64,000 bases of DNA, taken from Petunia secreta (taxonomy: Eukaryota > Streptophyta > Magnoliopsida > Solanales > Solanaceae). The DNA lies in NCBI GenBank assembly GCA_029990175.1, contig JARKIP010000048.1:26870001-26934000 (forward strand), written 5' to 3'. Positions 46,078 to 57,597 of the stretch are shown here, piece after piece; the first letter of the stretch is position 1; every line of letters begins with the position of its first letter. The position numbers and the translations under genes are program-made. Below the pieces are notes generated by a model. It was not told the DNA's origin, made no database searches, and saw only the letters and a list, made by a program, of their open reading frames with translations.

Positions 46078-46560
46078 TGAATCAAATATTATGTCTATTT
46101 TGCGAATAAATGAGGCGGAATCATCATCGTTTCACTCATATAAGAATCAAAGAAAAATAAAAATTAAGTCCAATACGCCATCATTAGTTTATAATGTGAG
46201 TCAAATTTATGAACATTATGCAAACAATTAAGTCCAAATTGTCATTACTTTGCTCATATAAAAAATCCAAAAGAAAATTATAACATAAGGTCAATCTAGT
46301 ATCATTTATTCATTAAGTGAGAAAAATATCATGTTATTCTGTGAATAAATGATGTCAAGTTATATTAACTTTAGTCATCTACAAAAATACATATGAAAAT
46401 ATAAAATTAAGACAATTTGTGTGCATTTACTTACAAGTGAGCCAAACTACTCTATCTATTTTACAAATGAAAGACACCAAATTGTCATCACTTTACCCAT
46501 ATATAAAAATCCAAAGTAAAAATAACTTAAGGCCAGTTCGACACCATTTGTTCGCTCCAT
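46078..46560 (+). repeat. degenerate 120-bp tandem repeat
   Basis: Four units starting TGAATCAAA (46078), TGAGTCAAA (46197), TGAGAAAAA (46318) and TGAGCCAAA (46438), spaced 119, 121 and 120 bp. Each carries, in order, a CTATTTT-GCGAATAAATGA-like block, a TCATCACTTT-CTCATATA block, an AAAATCCAAA block and an ATTAAGTCCA-CATTTA block. Units are perhaps 60-70% alike by eye, so the array is old. Confidence 0.7.
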
Positions 46561-47729
46561 TTTACACATATATGAGGTCAAATCATTATCAATTTCATTT
46601 GCAAAATACATGATGCACCAACAATTACACCGTCACAGTGGAACCAAACGATGCCTCAAAGTTGTTTGTCATCGTCATCACTTCTATCGAGGTTGCTTTG
46701 TCACAATGAAAACAACACAAATAAAATAAAAGTGATGATGATCCAAAACTTGGGCACCAATCATTTCAACACCTGAACGGAAGGCGGTGGTTGATAACGC
46801 CTCCAGCCGTGTCACTGCCTATTCTAATCTCTATATCAATTTCTTGGTGATGAACGGTACTAGGATTGAGTCAGTCACCAGTTTTGGGGGTGAGACGGTG
46901 GTGACTGAGGAAGATCCAACACCACCAGTGATATTGCCGTTGATGGTTACACCAACAAGAGACACTGATGGTGACTTCGTCGGTGAGGAGTAGGGAGGAA
47001 GGACGGTATCGTTGTTGTAGCTAGCTGTGGAAGTGATGGTGATGACAAAAGGGTAGAGAAGTGAAAATATATTTTTAAGTGCTCAAAAAATTCAATACTA
47101 TGAAAAAATGCTCAGAAATTTAATATCGAAGTGCTCACTTCCCGCAAAAAATTGAATGTTTACAGATAACTATCCAGCCACAAATTAGAAAAATGAAGGC
47201 TCACATGAAAATCCATCACATATACCCATTTTCAATTTCACTTTCAAATATTCATTTTTCATTTTTCAATTTCACTCAAATTGTGTCCAAACTCCGACAA
47301 CATACAATATGATTGAGATCTATATCAAGCTCCTACCCAATCAGCTACAGCTAATTAGCATCACACCATCACGAAGTAAAGTTTTCAAGATTCTCTCAAC
47401 CTGATCATGACATGTACTCGTTCATTGTACAAAAAGAAACCAAAATAATCTTATATAATCGTTCCAACCATATTAATCACAGTATTATTAAGCCCTGCAT
47501 TAAAGCTTTTATATAACTTGATTTCAAATGAAACAATCTCTCCGAAAAAAGCTGATATTTTAAAGCGTAAGTAAAGAATTTTCCTTTGGCGAACTATACC
47601 AAAATAACCTTTTATTATTTACACTATGCATTGATTTGAATGCGCAAAACCTTGAACATTGAGGGAAGTAAAATCAACAATCACTGCCTTTCTGCCCCAC
47701 AACTAATCTTTGCATGACTAGTTGCTATA
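46561..47729. other. no recognisable gene
   Basis: Includes a somewhat GC-richer segment (46780-47000) with a 68-codon frame on + rich in Thr and acidic residues. I do not recognise it; it could be a fragment of a host gene or chance. Confidence 0.4.
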
Positions 47730-47741
47730 GGAATACTAGTG
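47730..47741. repeat. LINE target-site duplication, left copy
   Basis: GGAATACTAGTG, identical to 57221-57232 at the other end of the LINE. It sits next to the poly(A) tail (seen as T on +), as expected from target-primed reverse transcription. Confidence 0.9.
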
Positions 47742-47778
47742 GTTTTTTTTTTTTTTTGGTAAACTGGAGGTAATATTA

Positions 47779-48873
47779 CTAAATAATTTGTACATCAGTG
47801 GTAATATGAGCATATACATTAATAGGTACTGTAGTGGAGGCATTACAATTTGTAGTAGTAGTAGATCCTAATGAAGTAGTAGATCCTAGTATAGTAGTAG
47901 CTTCTAAGTTTGTAGCTTGTAAGACTGAAACATTGCAATAGGAAGCCAAAATATTACAAGCTTCAACCGAGATAGACCTAGAATAAAAAGTAGCATTCTT
48001 ATCAGAGAGAGTTGCTCCTAACACAAGCTCCATAGGTTCATCAAAAAGTTGTAGCTGAAGAGTCTCCGGCTGTTGAAGAGCTTGTTGTGCCAAAAAGTGA
48101 GCAACTTTGTTAGCTTCTCTGAAGCTATGTCGAACCAGTGGACTGTCCAAGGTCTGGAGTGCGGACCTGCATTGCCGTAGAATGTTAATATACTGATTAT
48201 GATCATAATCAAGCATTTGTAGGATTTCTATAGAGTTAGTGTCGATCTCAATATGATTGAAATGATATTGTATAGCTAATTGAAGCCCTACAAGTAATGC
48301 CATTAGTTCCATGAATGCCACTGAATAACCTTTAACATGGATGGAGAAACCCAGGATCCATTCTCCATTAGAGTTCCTGAATACTCCACCCAGACCACCC
48401 ATTTTGTGTGTAGGATCAAAAGCACCATCTATATTTAGCTTTAACCTGTTAAGGGAAGGTGGTTGCCAGAAGATAGTTAGAGTGATATTTTTTTGGGGTG
48501 AATAATGATGATCAGTTAAAAATTTAAATTCCAAAGCACGCATACTAACTAGTTCTGTGGAAGGATACATAAAGGTCCTTTGATGAGTGTTATTATTTCT
48601 GGTGATCCAGAGATGCCAGATGGCAAAAGGAAAGAAATGTTCCCATTGAAGATAAGGAGTTTCCAAGGTATGATTTATGTGTGATATCCAAAAGTCATAG
48701 AGCCAGTGAGTTCCAGGGGTTGAAAGTTCTGGGGTAATATTGATATTATCCCAAAAACGAGCAGTAATAGGACAATATAAGAAAATATGATCAATGGACT
48801 TAATAGCTTGACAAAGATAACAATAGGGATTATTAGACAAGCCCAGACTATGAAGATAACATTTTGTTGGCAA
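47779..48873 (-). pseudogene. LINE ORF2 C-terminal: zf-RVT and RNase H
   Basis: Open frame of 364 codons on the minus strand. It begins with a zinc-binding RT-associated region: CYLCQ (residues 18-22), H29, and FLYCPITARFW with C34. From about residue 145 there is an RNase H-like domain of the RVT_3 type. Likely acidic catalytic residues lie in LNIDGA (D149), AFMELMALLVGL (Glu) and IEIDTNS (Asp), followed by REANKVAHFLA near the end. It normally ends ORF2 in plant L1 elements and removes RNA from the RNA:DNA hybrid. It is separated from the RT frame by stops or frameshifts around 48870-49110. Confidence 0.88.
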
Positions 48874-49113
48874 TCTGTTAAGTTGGATTTGTCAAAAGAG
48901 AATCTTAATTTTAGGTAGAGTCTTCAATTTCCAAATCCAAGTGAAGTTGATATGATTTGTGGGATGAGGATGAATAAGTTGGCATACTGTTTTAGTCCGA
49001 AAGACCCTATTAGAGGATAAATACCAATAAGGGGTATCTTTTTCATTTATAATCGGCTGTAGAGCTCTATGGTGTATTTCATTTTGAATGTGGGCTGGAA
49101 GATCAAAGAATAA

Positions 49114-50590
49114 CTAGTGCAAGTTCAAATGGAATGGATCTTTAACTTGGGATACTGTAAGAGTAGATTCACTTTTGGTAAGGGGGCTATATATCTGGGA
49201 TCTTAGAGGGACCATTGAAGTAATCCACCTATCCTCCCAAAAGTTAATTTGACTGCCTGATCTAAGATTCCATGCCAAGCCCTTTTCACAAATAACCCAT
49301 CCTTTTTGAATATTTTTCCAGATAAAGGAAGGAGGAGATGGTCTTCTATTTAGTTTATATTTTTGAATAAGGATAGAAGCCCAGCGGGAGGTGGGATTTA
49401 AAAACATTCTCCAAGCTAGGCCTGTTAGCATTGTAATGTTCTTATGGCTAGATTGTCTAATTCCTAATCCACCACAATATTTGGGCAGGGTTATAGTATC
49501 CCATCCTACATAATGCATTTTCCTTTGAGAAGCAGAAGATCCCCAGATGAAGTCCCTCTGAATCTTATCAATAGTGGATAAGAGTGTTTTAGGTAGGAGA
49601 TGGAATTGCATTGTGTATGCTGGAATAGCATTAAGAGAAGCATTAACAAGAGTGATTCTCCCTGCTAAGGTTAGGAAATTATTCTTCCAGAAAGAAAGTT
49701 TGGTATTGAGATTGTCAATTATATAATGAAAGTCTACAGATCTTGGTTTTTTATTTAGGATAGGAAACCCTAAATATTTGCCAAAAACTGTAGTATTTGT
49801 ATAGTTAAGGATGTTGTTAATAGATTGTTTAGTTACTGGTGGGCAATTAGAAAAATAAAGTAATTTAGTCTTACTAGTGTTAATATTTTGGCCTGACAGT
49901 CTGCAGAAATGGGTAAGGCATTGATTTATGGAATGTGCATATTTATGGTTTGCCTCAACCATTAAGGTAAGGTCATCAGCATAAAAGAGATGAGTAAGCA
50001 CAGGACCATTAGGACATAACTTAATGGGGTCCCACAAGGCATAATCCACATAGTGGATGATTAGATTGGAGAGGAGTTCCATGCTTAAAATGAACAAATA
50101 AGGAGAGAGAGGATCTCCTTGCCTAATACCCCTTGATGGTGAGAAAAAGTCTGTGAGAGTACCATTAACCATGATGGCTATTTTACTAGAAGAAATGCAG
50201 GAGAGGATTAGCTTGATAATATTAGGAGTAAATTTAAAGTATAACAAGGTACAGTAGATGGAAGACCATTCTAATCTATCAAAAGCTTTTTCTAGGTTAA
50301 TCTTAAGAATTATTTTTGGCTTTTGTTCCTTTAATCTTCTGGAAATGATTTATAATTTCCTGTACTATAATAGCATTATCAGAAGTACGTCTACCTTTCA
50401 GGAAACTAGTTTGATAGGGGCTAATGAGTTTTCCCAAGAAAGGTTTAATTCTATTAACTAAAATCATAGTAATAACTTTATAAATAGTATTACAAAGACT
50501 AATTGGTCAAAAATTCTTCAAGTTATTTGCATTGTGGAACTTAGGTATGAGACAAAGATGGGTGGTGTTATTTTCTGGAGGAATAGCATA
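49114..50590 (-). pseudogene. LINE ORF2 reverse transcriptase
   Basis: The largest intact block is 49114-50247 (377 codons). It has GIRQGDPLSPYLF at about 50092-50130 and the catalytic FYADDL with YADD at 49972-49983, both classic non-LTR RT motifs. It also has the downstream HYVGWDTITLPKYCGGLGIR thumb-region block. Upstream (50260-50590) the remaining RT fingers are readable in other frames (LCLIPK, ISLCNTIYKV, SPYQTSFLKGR), with stops. It would copy LINE RNA at a nicked target. Frameshifts around 50250 and 50600 show it is inactive. Confidence 0.93.
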
Positions 50591-50594
50591 AGTA

Positions 50595-52041
50595 TTAAAG
50601 ATCTAATGAAAGAACTTTATAACAGTGGGGCCAACTATACTCCAATGTCTTTGATAAAAAAAGGATGAAGACCATTAGGTCTTGGGACCTTATAGGGCTT
50701 AAAGAAAAAATTGCCTTAATCACCTCAGTATCAAGCAAGGGTCTAGCCATTGAAGATAGATCTATATTGTGAAAACTAGGAGTAGCAGATAGAATGTCAT
50801 TAAGATCAGTGTAGACATGTTCAGTAGTAAATATGTTCTTAAAGTAATCCAGAGTATGATTTAAGAGTTCAACAGGAGAATCAATCCAATTATTATTATC
50901 ATCTTTGAAAAAATTAATTCTATTAGTCCTGTGCCTATTGATAGCACTGATATGATAAAACTTGGTGTTGGCATCACCATCATTCAACCAAGTAATCCTA
51001 GAGCGCATTTTCCAGTAATCTTCTTCTTGTTTTAATATGGTATTATACTGTTGAATAAGATCAGTCTCTAAGGATTGAAGAAAATTACTAGTAGAGTACT
51101 GAGAAGAGTTTTGAATGCCACTTATTCTAGCAAGTAGTCTCTTTTTGGTATGGAAGATATTGCCAAAGGTTTCAGAACTCCATTCCTTAATGACAGAGGT
51201 AAAATGAGGAATAGCCTCCTGAAGAGATCTATTTGTCCAGCTTGTGGTAACCTTTGTGGGAAACTCAGTATGGGAGCACCAATAATTCTCTAGTCTAAAG
51301 GGTTTACATATAGGAGGGTAGTAAGGTTTGCATGTATTGACTAGTAAGGGATTATGGTCAGAGTGAGTCTTGGGTAAATGAGTGATAGAGATGTCTGGAT
51401 ACAACTGAAGCCATGCATCATTAGTAACACATCTATCATGTCTCCCAAGGATTAAACTAGTGGAGTGTCTCCTATGATTGGACCATGTAAATTTAGGGCC
51501 CTTAAAACCTAAGTCTTATAGATAACAGTAATCTAGGTAGTTAGAAAATAAAGTCCTTCTTTTGTAGTTAATGGTTCTACCTCCTATTATTTTCATTTTG
51601 ATGTAAACTATCATTAAAGTCTCAACCTAAGAACCATGGACCCTTGTAGGTATCATAGATATTGGTCAGGTTATTCCAAAGCTGTAGTCTAGAATGGAAC
51701 TTAGGACTACCATAGATTGCAGAAAATAACTAAGAGGTGTGGTTAGGCAATACCTGAATCATATCATAGATTTCTTGTTCCTTTGTCTGTATATCATACA
51801 GATAGAGCATGTTTGTTTTCCATAATACCACTATCCCACCTGATCTACCTCTTGCTGGTATCTCTATCATCCTATCAAACCCATAAAAGTTCCTAATGGC
51901 TACATGGGTTACCATCTTAGTCTCCAACAAAGCCAGTAGACATGGGTTATGGGTTTTAAATAATTCAGCTAAGCTCCTTCTAAAATCATCACTGTTACCT
52001 CCCCTAATGTTCCAAATTATAAAGCTAGTCTTATTATTCAT
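50595..52041 (-). pseudogene. LINE ORF2 endonuclease and linker
   Basis: ORF2 most likely starts at an ATG at about 52041, reading NNKTSFIIWNIRGGNSDDFR. That is the start of an AP-like endonuclease, with the Asn of WNIRG. LLALLETKM supplies the catalytic Glu, and SDHNPLL (about 51350) the terminal Asp-His. The frame breaks near 51730, and 51404-50595 continues as a 269-codon frame covering the endonuclease end and the linker to RT, with WLNDGDANTKFYH typical of plant L1 ORF2. The endonuclease nicks the target DNA for priming. Confidence 0.85.
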
Positions 52042-52785
52042 GGTTAGGGGGTTTTTTTGATGTTTGAGAGGATGAATTCCTTCTTTCTTGGGCAGAAGGT
52101 GTTTCCTGGCAATTGCAGGGTTCAACACAGCTGCATATTTGCCTGCATCTTTGTTCACTGTTGGACGAATGTCCAGTGAGCATTTGAAGAGTGTGGAGGG
52201 TAAGATGTGGATGTACTTCTTATCTTCCTCCTCTGGGAACAACATGCAGGTGGCTGTGTTTAGGTTTGAAATTTCTGCAAATGATACCTGGCGTGGTGGA
52301 AGAACCCCCACTACTTCCTCCTTTTCCATATCTTGATCTTGTGATGCGGGGGCTTCCTCCTCGTTCAGTACTTTCTCTTGATTCTAGGCAGGTAGATTAG
52401 CTTCCAGATTCTAGGCAATTGGTGGGTTCATTGGAGGGTGCACTGGATGTGCCTGTGGTTCCTGAGGGTTCATTGGAGGGGGTTGTATGGGAGGCATTGG
52501 AGGTTGCTGAGGTTGGAGTTGTTGAGGATCCCATTGGAAAAAAACAGTGGTAGAACTTTGAGGTCCAATGGTGGAAAGAAAGGGAGATTTGGAAGGGGAT
52601 TGACCATTGGTGGTAAGTGGGGAATGTTCCAGTGGTTGTGTGGAAAGAGAGCAGCTGCTAGGGCTGGAGCTAGAGGGTCTAAGATGTTCATCATCCAAAT
52701 GTATTGCATATAGTTTTCCATAGCTAATCTCATTCCCTTTGTGATTAGTTGTGCAAGAAATAGTGGATTTTGAAGGAGTAGGATT

Positions 52786-52790
52786 ACTTC
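52786..52790. repeat. 5-bp target duplication, left copy
   Basis: ACTTC directly before TGACACGACC. The same ACTTC follows the insertion at 55177-55181. Five bases is the size produced by Ty3/gypsy integrase. Confidence 0.88.
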
Positions 52791-53234
52791 TGACACGACC
52801 CGGAATCCGATTAGGCCATGCGGGCACCCAACATCCTCCCCAAGACCCGTCGGGCGAACCCTTACCAATTAAATTAGGAAAGTAAATATAACAATTCATA
52901 AATAAGGACAAGACTTAAAAAAAGCAGTGCAAGATAATAACTAGAAGCACATATGGAATCACAAAGTCATTAACAACCAGGAACGTAAGATAGCTAGAAC
53001 ATATAGGTATCCCGAACATATCAACAATCAGAAATACATCATGTTGCGGCGTACAACCAGATCCATATATTCATCCTGTTGCAGCGTGCAACCCAATCCA
53101 TATATTCATACTATCGCGGCGTGCAACTCGATCCATATATCTATACCGTTGCGACATGAAACCCGATCCATATATGTGGTGCAATGAGATGGGATGAATG
53201 CGGTACGACGCAATGCAGTCACATATGCCTGATA

Positions 53235-53690
53235 CCTATCTCCGATGCGGGACTCTCATCGTCTACCAGGAGATATATGTAAAGATGACCCTTCACCGGC
53301 TCGGGACTCTCATAGATTACCGGGAAGTATATGCAATAATAACCCTTAACCGGCTCGGGACTCTCACCGATTACCGGGAAGTATATGCAGTAATGATCCT
53401 TCACCGGCACGGGACTCTCATCGCCAACCGGGAAGTATATACAATAATGACCTTTGACCGGCGCGGGATTCTCATCGCCAACTGAGAAGTATATGCAATA
53501 ATGACCCTACACCGGCGCGGGACTCTCATCGCCAACCAGAAAGTATATACAATAATGACCCTTCACCGGCTCGGGACTCTCATCGATTATCGAGAAGTAT
53601 ATGCAACAATGACCCTTCGTCGGTGTGGGACTCTCATCGCTAACCGGAAAGTATATGCAATAATGATCCTTCACCGGCTCGGACTCTCAT
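53235..53690 (-). repeat. 54-bp VNTR, about 9 units
   Basis: Plus strand shows GGGACTCTCATCG-type text at 54-bp steps across the left arm of the palindromic insertion. Confidence 0.9.
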
Positions 53691-54179
53691 CAAAAGCAGA
53701 GTGCAATTCTCATATGCTGAATGCAATACCAACAACATGGCATAACATACAATATACAATGTAAATTCAAAGCTAAGTCGTAATGAGTATGCCTATCGGC
53801 AGCAACACACGCAAGAAACACGTGGTAGAATATCCACAAGGCCAAGGGCCTCCAAAGAAATGGATATAAACACTTACGTCTTCCAAAAGTTAGCATAGCT
53901 AATCAAAAACCGCTTTATCATTTGGTTTCATTGCCAAACGATCCCACTTTATTCAATAACCAGAAAAATATATCAAATTAGGCTAAAGGCTTCATTCCTC
54001 AAATCTTAGGGCAATCCGGTTAGGAACCTAATACCCTATTCACATACGCAATACGCAGGCCAGGCCTATGTACAGGGTTTAAGGTCGCATAACCAAACCC
54101 TAAATAAATTACATTAATATGTTGCCCATAGCTCACTGAGTACGAATATATAGTAAGTGTTTATATCCATTTCTTGGAT

Positions 54180-54605
54180 CATTATTGCATATACTTCCCA
54201 TTTAGCGATGAGAGTCCCGCACCGGTGAAGGGTCATTATTCCATATACTTCCCGGTAATCGATGAGAGCCCCGAGCCGGTGAAGGGTCATTATTGCATAT
54301 ACTTTCCGGTTGGCGATGAGAGTCCCGCGTCGGTGAATGGTCATTACTGCATATACTTCCCGTTTGGCGATGAGAGGCCCGCGCCGGTCAATGGTCATTA
54401 TTGCATATACTTCCCAGTTGGTGATGAGAGTCCCGCGCCGGTGAAGGGTCATTATTACATATACTTCCCGGTAATCGGTGAGAGTCCTGAGCCGGTGAAG
54501 GGTCATTATTGCATATACTTCCCGGTAATCGATAAGAGTCCTGAGCCGGTGAAGGGTCATCTTTGCATATATCACCTGGTAGACGATGAGAGTCCCGCGT
54601 CGGAG
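54180..54605 (+). repeat. 54-bp VNTR, 8 units
   Basis: GATGAGAGTCCCG-type text at about 54207, 54261, 54315, 54369, 54423, 54477, 54531 and 54585. Confidence 0.9.
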
Positions 54606-57220
54606 ATAGGTATCAGGCATATGTGACTACATTGCGTCGTACCGCATTCAGCCCATCTCATTGCACCACATACTAACTATTGTGTGTATTGTGTTGTGTT
54701 TTATGTATGCGGTATGTACCCTATATCGTGGACATATTTCAGTTTGCCTATATATTTTTGGCTCGTATTCTGGGTTGCGGGGATCGGATCGCACGCCACA
54801 ACGGTATAAATATATGGATCGAGTTGCACGTCGCAATCGGGTTGCACGCCGCGATAGTGTGAATATATCGATCGGGTTGCACGCTGCAACAGGATGAATA
54901 TGTAGATCGGGTTGTACGCCGCAACAGGATGTATTTCTGATTGTTGATATTTCGGGATACCTATATGTTCTGGCTATCTTACCTTCCTGGTTGTTAATGA
55001 GTTTGTGATTCCATACGTGCTTCTAGTTATTATCTGGCTCTGCTTTTTTTAAGTCTTGTCCTTATTTATGAATTGTTATATTTATTTTCCTAATTTAATT
55101 GGTTAGAGTTCGCCCGACGGGTCTAGGGGAGGATGTCGGGTGCCCTCACGGCCTAACCGGATTCTGGGTCATGTCAACTTCCTGACCATTAAGGTCCATG
55201 TTGAAGGACACTTTCCGACCCACTAGAGATTGTTCCAACCAGGAGATTGGTTGGGTGTTGGGTGGGTGAGAAGAGTGGCAAAGATTATAGGAGGTGGGGT
55301 GGAGAATTGGGAGGAGGATTTTCCATCCTTGGTTGATGTAGTCTTCTCAGAACAGGGATCAAGACTACCCTCCTTCTATAAAATCTTTGCTGATGAGGAA
55401 ACATCAGACGTGGAGTTTAAGTTATTTAAGATATCAGTTGAAATTTCTTGATTTTGATGAAATTTTTTTGCTTGTTGGTCTATTTGCATGGCAGAGTGAG
55501 GATCGGTTAGGTTATTTATGTTATCATTTGGAATAGAAGAATTTGTAGTTTGCATGGCCACTTGGCTAATAGAATTGGCCATTTGTAATGAAGTGGAAGA
55601 ACTTGTGGGGGTAGTTGTCACTTTTAGGAGTATTTATTACTGCATGTGTGTCTGATTTGTCATCTTTATGTTTTTTAGAATTATTTGAAATACTTTTAAA
55701 GTGTAAATGTGTTTTAGGAGTCTGTGGAAATGATTGAGGAGTGAGGCCCACAGTATTGGACGACACGCTTTGAACACGTGTGTTCTTTAAATTGTTTGGA
55801 ACAGTGGTGTCCAAATGGGGAAAATGATTAACAGCCACTGAAGGGACTGTTTGGGAGGGGTCATCTAATTGTGAAGACAAAATATCAAATTTATCGAAAA
55901 AATTAGGTCCCTCGAAACGAGATTTTCCAGAATCAAGACTCCTAAGATCAGTATGCGTAGAGGTTGGAAGATCATATGTAGCCCTAAGATCATTCTTAAT
56001 CCTATAACGTGACACAATATTAACAATAGGAGCCTTACCTTTCTGAATTTTGAGGGTGAGATAGAGGTACCTTGTTGGGTCTCTGAAGAAGGAGTAGAGA
56101 TGGGGATGAGATTACCAGAGGTACGCCTTCTCCTTGGGAATTAGACTACCTGCCAAGCATCTGATGGGGATGGCTGGGCTGAGAGGTGTGCTTGTGGTGA
56201 GTCATTTGGGACCTGAGAAGAAGAAGAAGAAGAAGAAGAGCCAACAGTAGTCTGTGCTAAAACAGTAGATTGTTGCATAAAGCATAAGGTATTGTGGTGT
56301 CCCAAATAACCACATGAAGTGCATAATAGGCCTTGGCCTTCGTATAGAATGTGTTGCTTATGAGATCCTACCATGATAAAAGATTTAAATGGTTGATTAA
56401 GAGGGACTTCTACACATAATCTAGCATATCTACCACGAAGGGTTGTACTAGTGAAAAAGTATATTTTTAACAGATTCCCAACAGAATTGCCAATACGTGT
56501 TAAAATTTCAGCATCATAAAACTATGTTGGTAGTTGTGGCAGCCTAATCCAAACTGCAGAGGTCAGTTTTTTGGCTGCATTTGCCATAAAATTGGGTTCC
56601 TATCTACGGACTGTAAGATAGACCCCATTGATGAACCAAGGACCTTGAGAGAGGACCTTTATCATGTTTTCCTATTTATGAAACTTAACTATGTAATAAT
56701 CATATCCTAAATTAATTAACAGAAGCTCTTCTGTAGGATTCCATAGATTATTTATTTTATGTTTTAGATAATCATGAGAAAAGTGTTTGCCAAATAATTT
56801 TATGATGAGAGAATACCTCCATGGTTGATAGATTCGCTCTTTATCTTCTTGGGTTAGTTGAATCCCTTCCATGGAGTCGCACATATCTCCCACCTATTTC
56901 TGTAGCATAGATCCATCTGCTTCTAATGGAATTGACAAGTTAAAGATTGATAGGAATTAATCTCCGTCATGGGTGAATCAGAGATGTTAGGTTCACAGAG
57001 TTGTTGAAAGGTTTGCAATTTCTGTTTGAATGAGTGTTTTGACTCTTCTTTGTGTGTGGGTAGGGAAGGGTCAGGCGGTTTTGGTGGGATTACCAATTGT
57101 GTCTCTTTGTGTTCCATGCTGAATTGACCGAGACAGAAAGGGGAACTGGAAAGTTGTGAAGGAGACGAAAAGTTTTCAGAATTCTAGAAAGAAGCTTCCC
57201 TTTCTCTCTCTAAATGACAT

Positions 57221-57232
57221 GGAATACTAGTG
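57221..57232. repeat. LINE target-site duplication, right copy
   Basis: GGAATACTAGTG, identical to 47730-47741; marks the 5' end of the LINE. Confidence 0.9.
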
Positions 57233-57597
57233 TTATTTCATGACGTTTCATACTTTTTTTGTGTTTTACTCCATTGCTACTATTGGTTATACATATCACT
57301 TACTCCGGCTTTGAAAGTTTGATAAAAATTATAATTTGTAGTAATTAAGTAACTAGCGCTAATAATGGTTCAAACTAAAATCACGCAACTAACTAGTGCG
57401 TCCTAGACAGTTGGTACAAATTAAATGAAAAGTCTATATCAGTGCCTCTATTGACAATTCATATTCCGACCAGAGGATAGATTTTTAAAAGATAAACATT
57501 TTGATTGACTATCATATTTCGTTTAGGTATCGATGGATCTAGGATTTGATCTTATGAAATTTGAATATTATTAAATTTACTAATTATTTAAATTATT
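57233..57597. other. no recognisable gene
   Basis: AT-rich flank between the LINE and an Athila-like remnant. Confidence 0.5.

Larger units (their letters stand above)
52791..55176. mobile_element. inverted-LTR (palindromic) Tekay-like insertion
   Basis: Both outer ends are the U5 end of the Tekay/Del-like LTR. The left end reads TGACACGACCCGG, the reverse complement of the LTR 3' end. The right end reads GGGTCATGTCA. Left arm (-) 52791 to about 54150 and right arm (+) from about 54151 to 55176 are inverted copies. Both carry the same internal deletion that joins the GGCTCTGC region to AAGTCTTG, so they derive from one deleted LTR. The arms also hold 54-bp arrays of about nine (-) and eight (+) units. 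No gag, pol, polypurine tract or primer-binding site is present. ACTTC flanks it on both sides. Confidence 0.85.
52411..57117 (-). pseudogene. LINE ORF1 (DUF4283, CCHC knuckle), interrupted
   Basis: It starts at an ATG near 57117 (MEHKETQLVIPPKPPDPSLP). A DUF4283 domain follows at about 56893-56560 (RIYQPWRYSLIIKLFGKHF). A CCHC zinc knuckle CTSCGYLGHHNTLC lies at about 56282-56323. A Ser/Pro/Gln-rich C-terminal region extends to about 52411, ahead of the endonuclease. ORF1 is an RNA-binding chaperone in plant L1 elements. The frame is split by several stops and by the 2.4-kb insertion at 52791-55176. Frames inside 52791-55176 belong to the insertion, not to ORF1. Confidence 0.82.
47742..57220 (-). 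mobile_element. L1-type LINE, full-length but broken
   Basis: The element lies on the minus strand between 12-bp target duplications (GGAATACTAGTG), with a poly(A) tail at 47743-47757 and a 5' end near 57220. It carries a plant L1 ORF1 (DUF4283 and CCHC knuckle) and an ORF2 with AP-like endonuclease, reverse transcriptase, zf-RVT and RNase H. The total is 9,479 bp, of which 2,391 bp (52791-55176 plus the extra TSD copy) is a later insertion, leaving about 7.1 kb of LINE. Stops and frameshifts in both ORFs make it inactive. Confidence 0.92.

Noticed and set aside
46787..46993. Host gene exon
   Set aside because: A 68-codon frame of slightly higher GC, but no splice pattern, homology or neighbouring exon that I can recognise.
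52088..52713. Plus-strand frames over the LINE
   Set aside because: Antisense to ORF1/ORF2 of the minus-strand LINE; no independent support.
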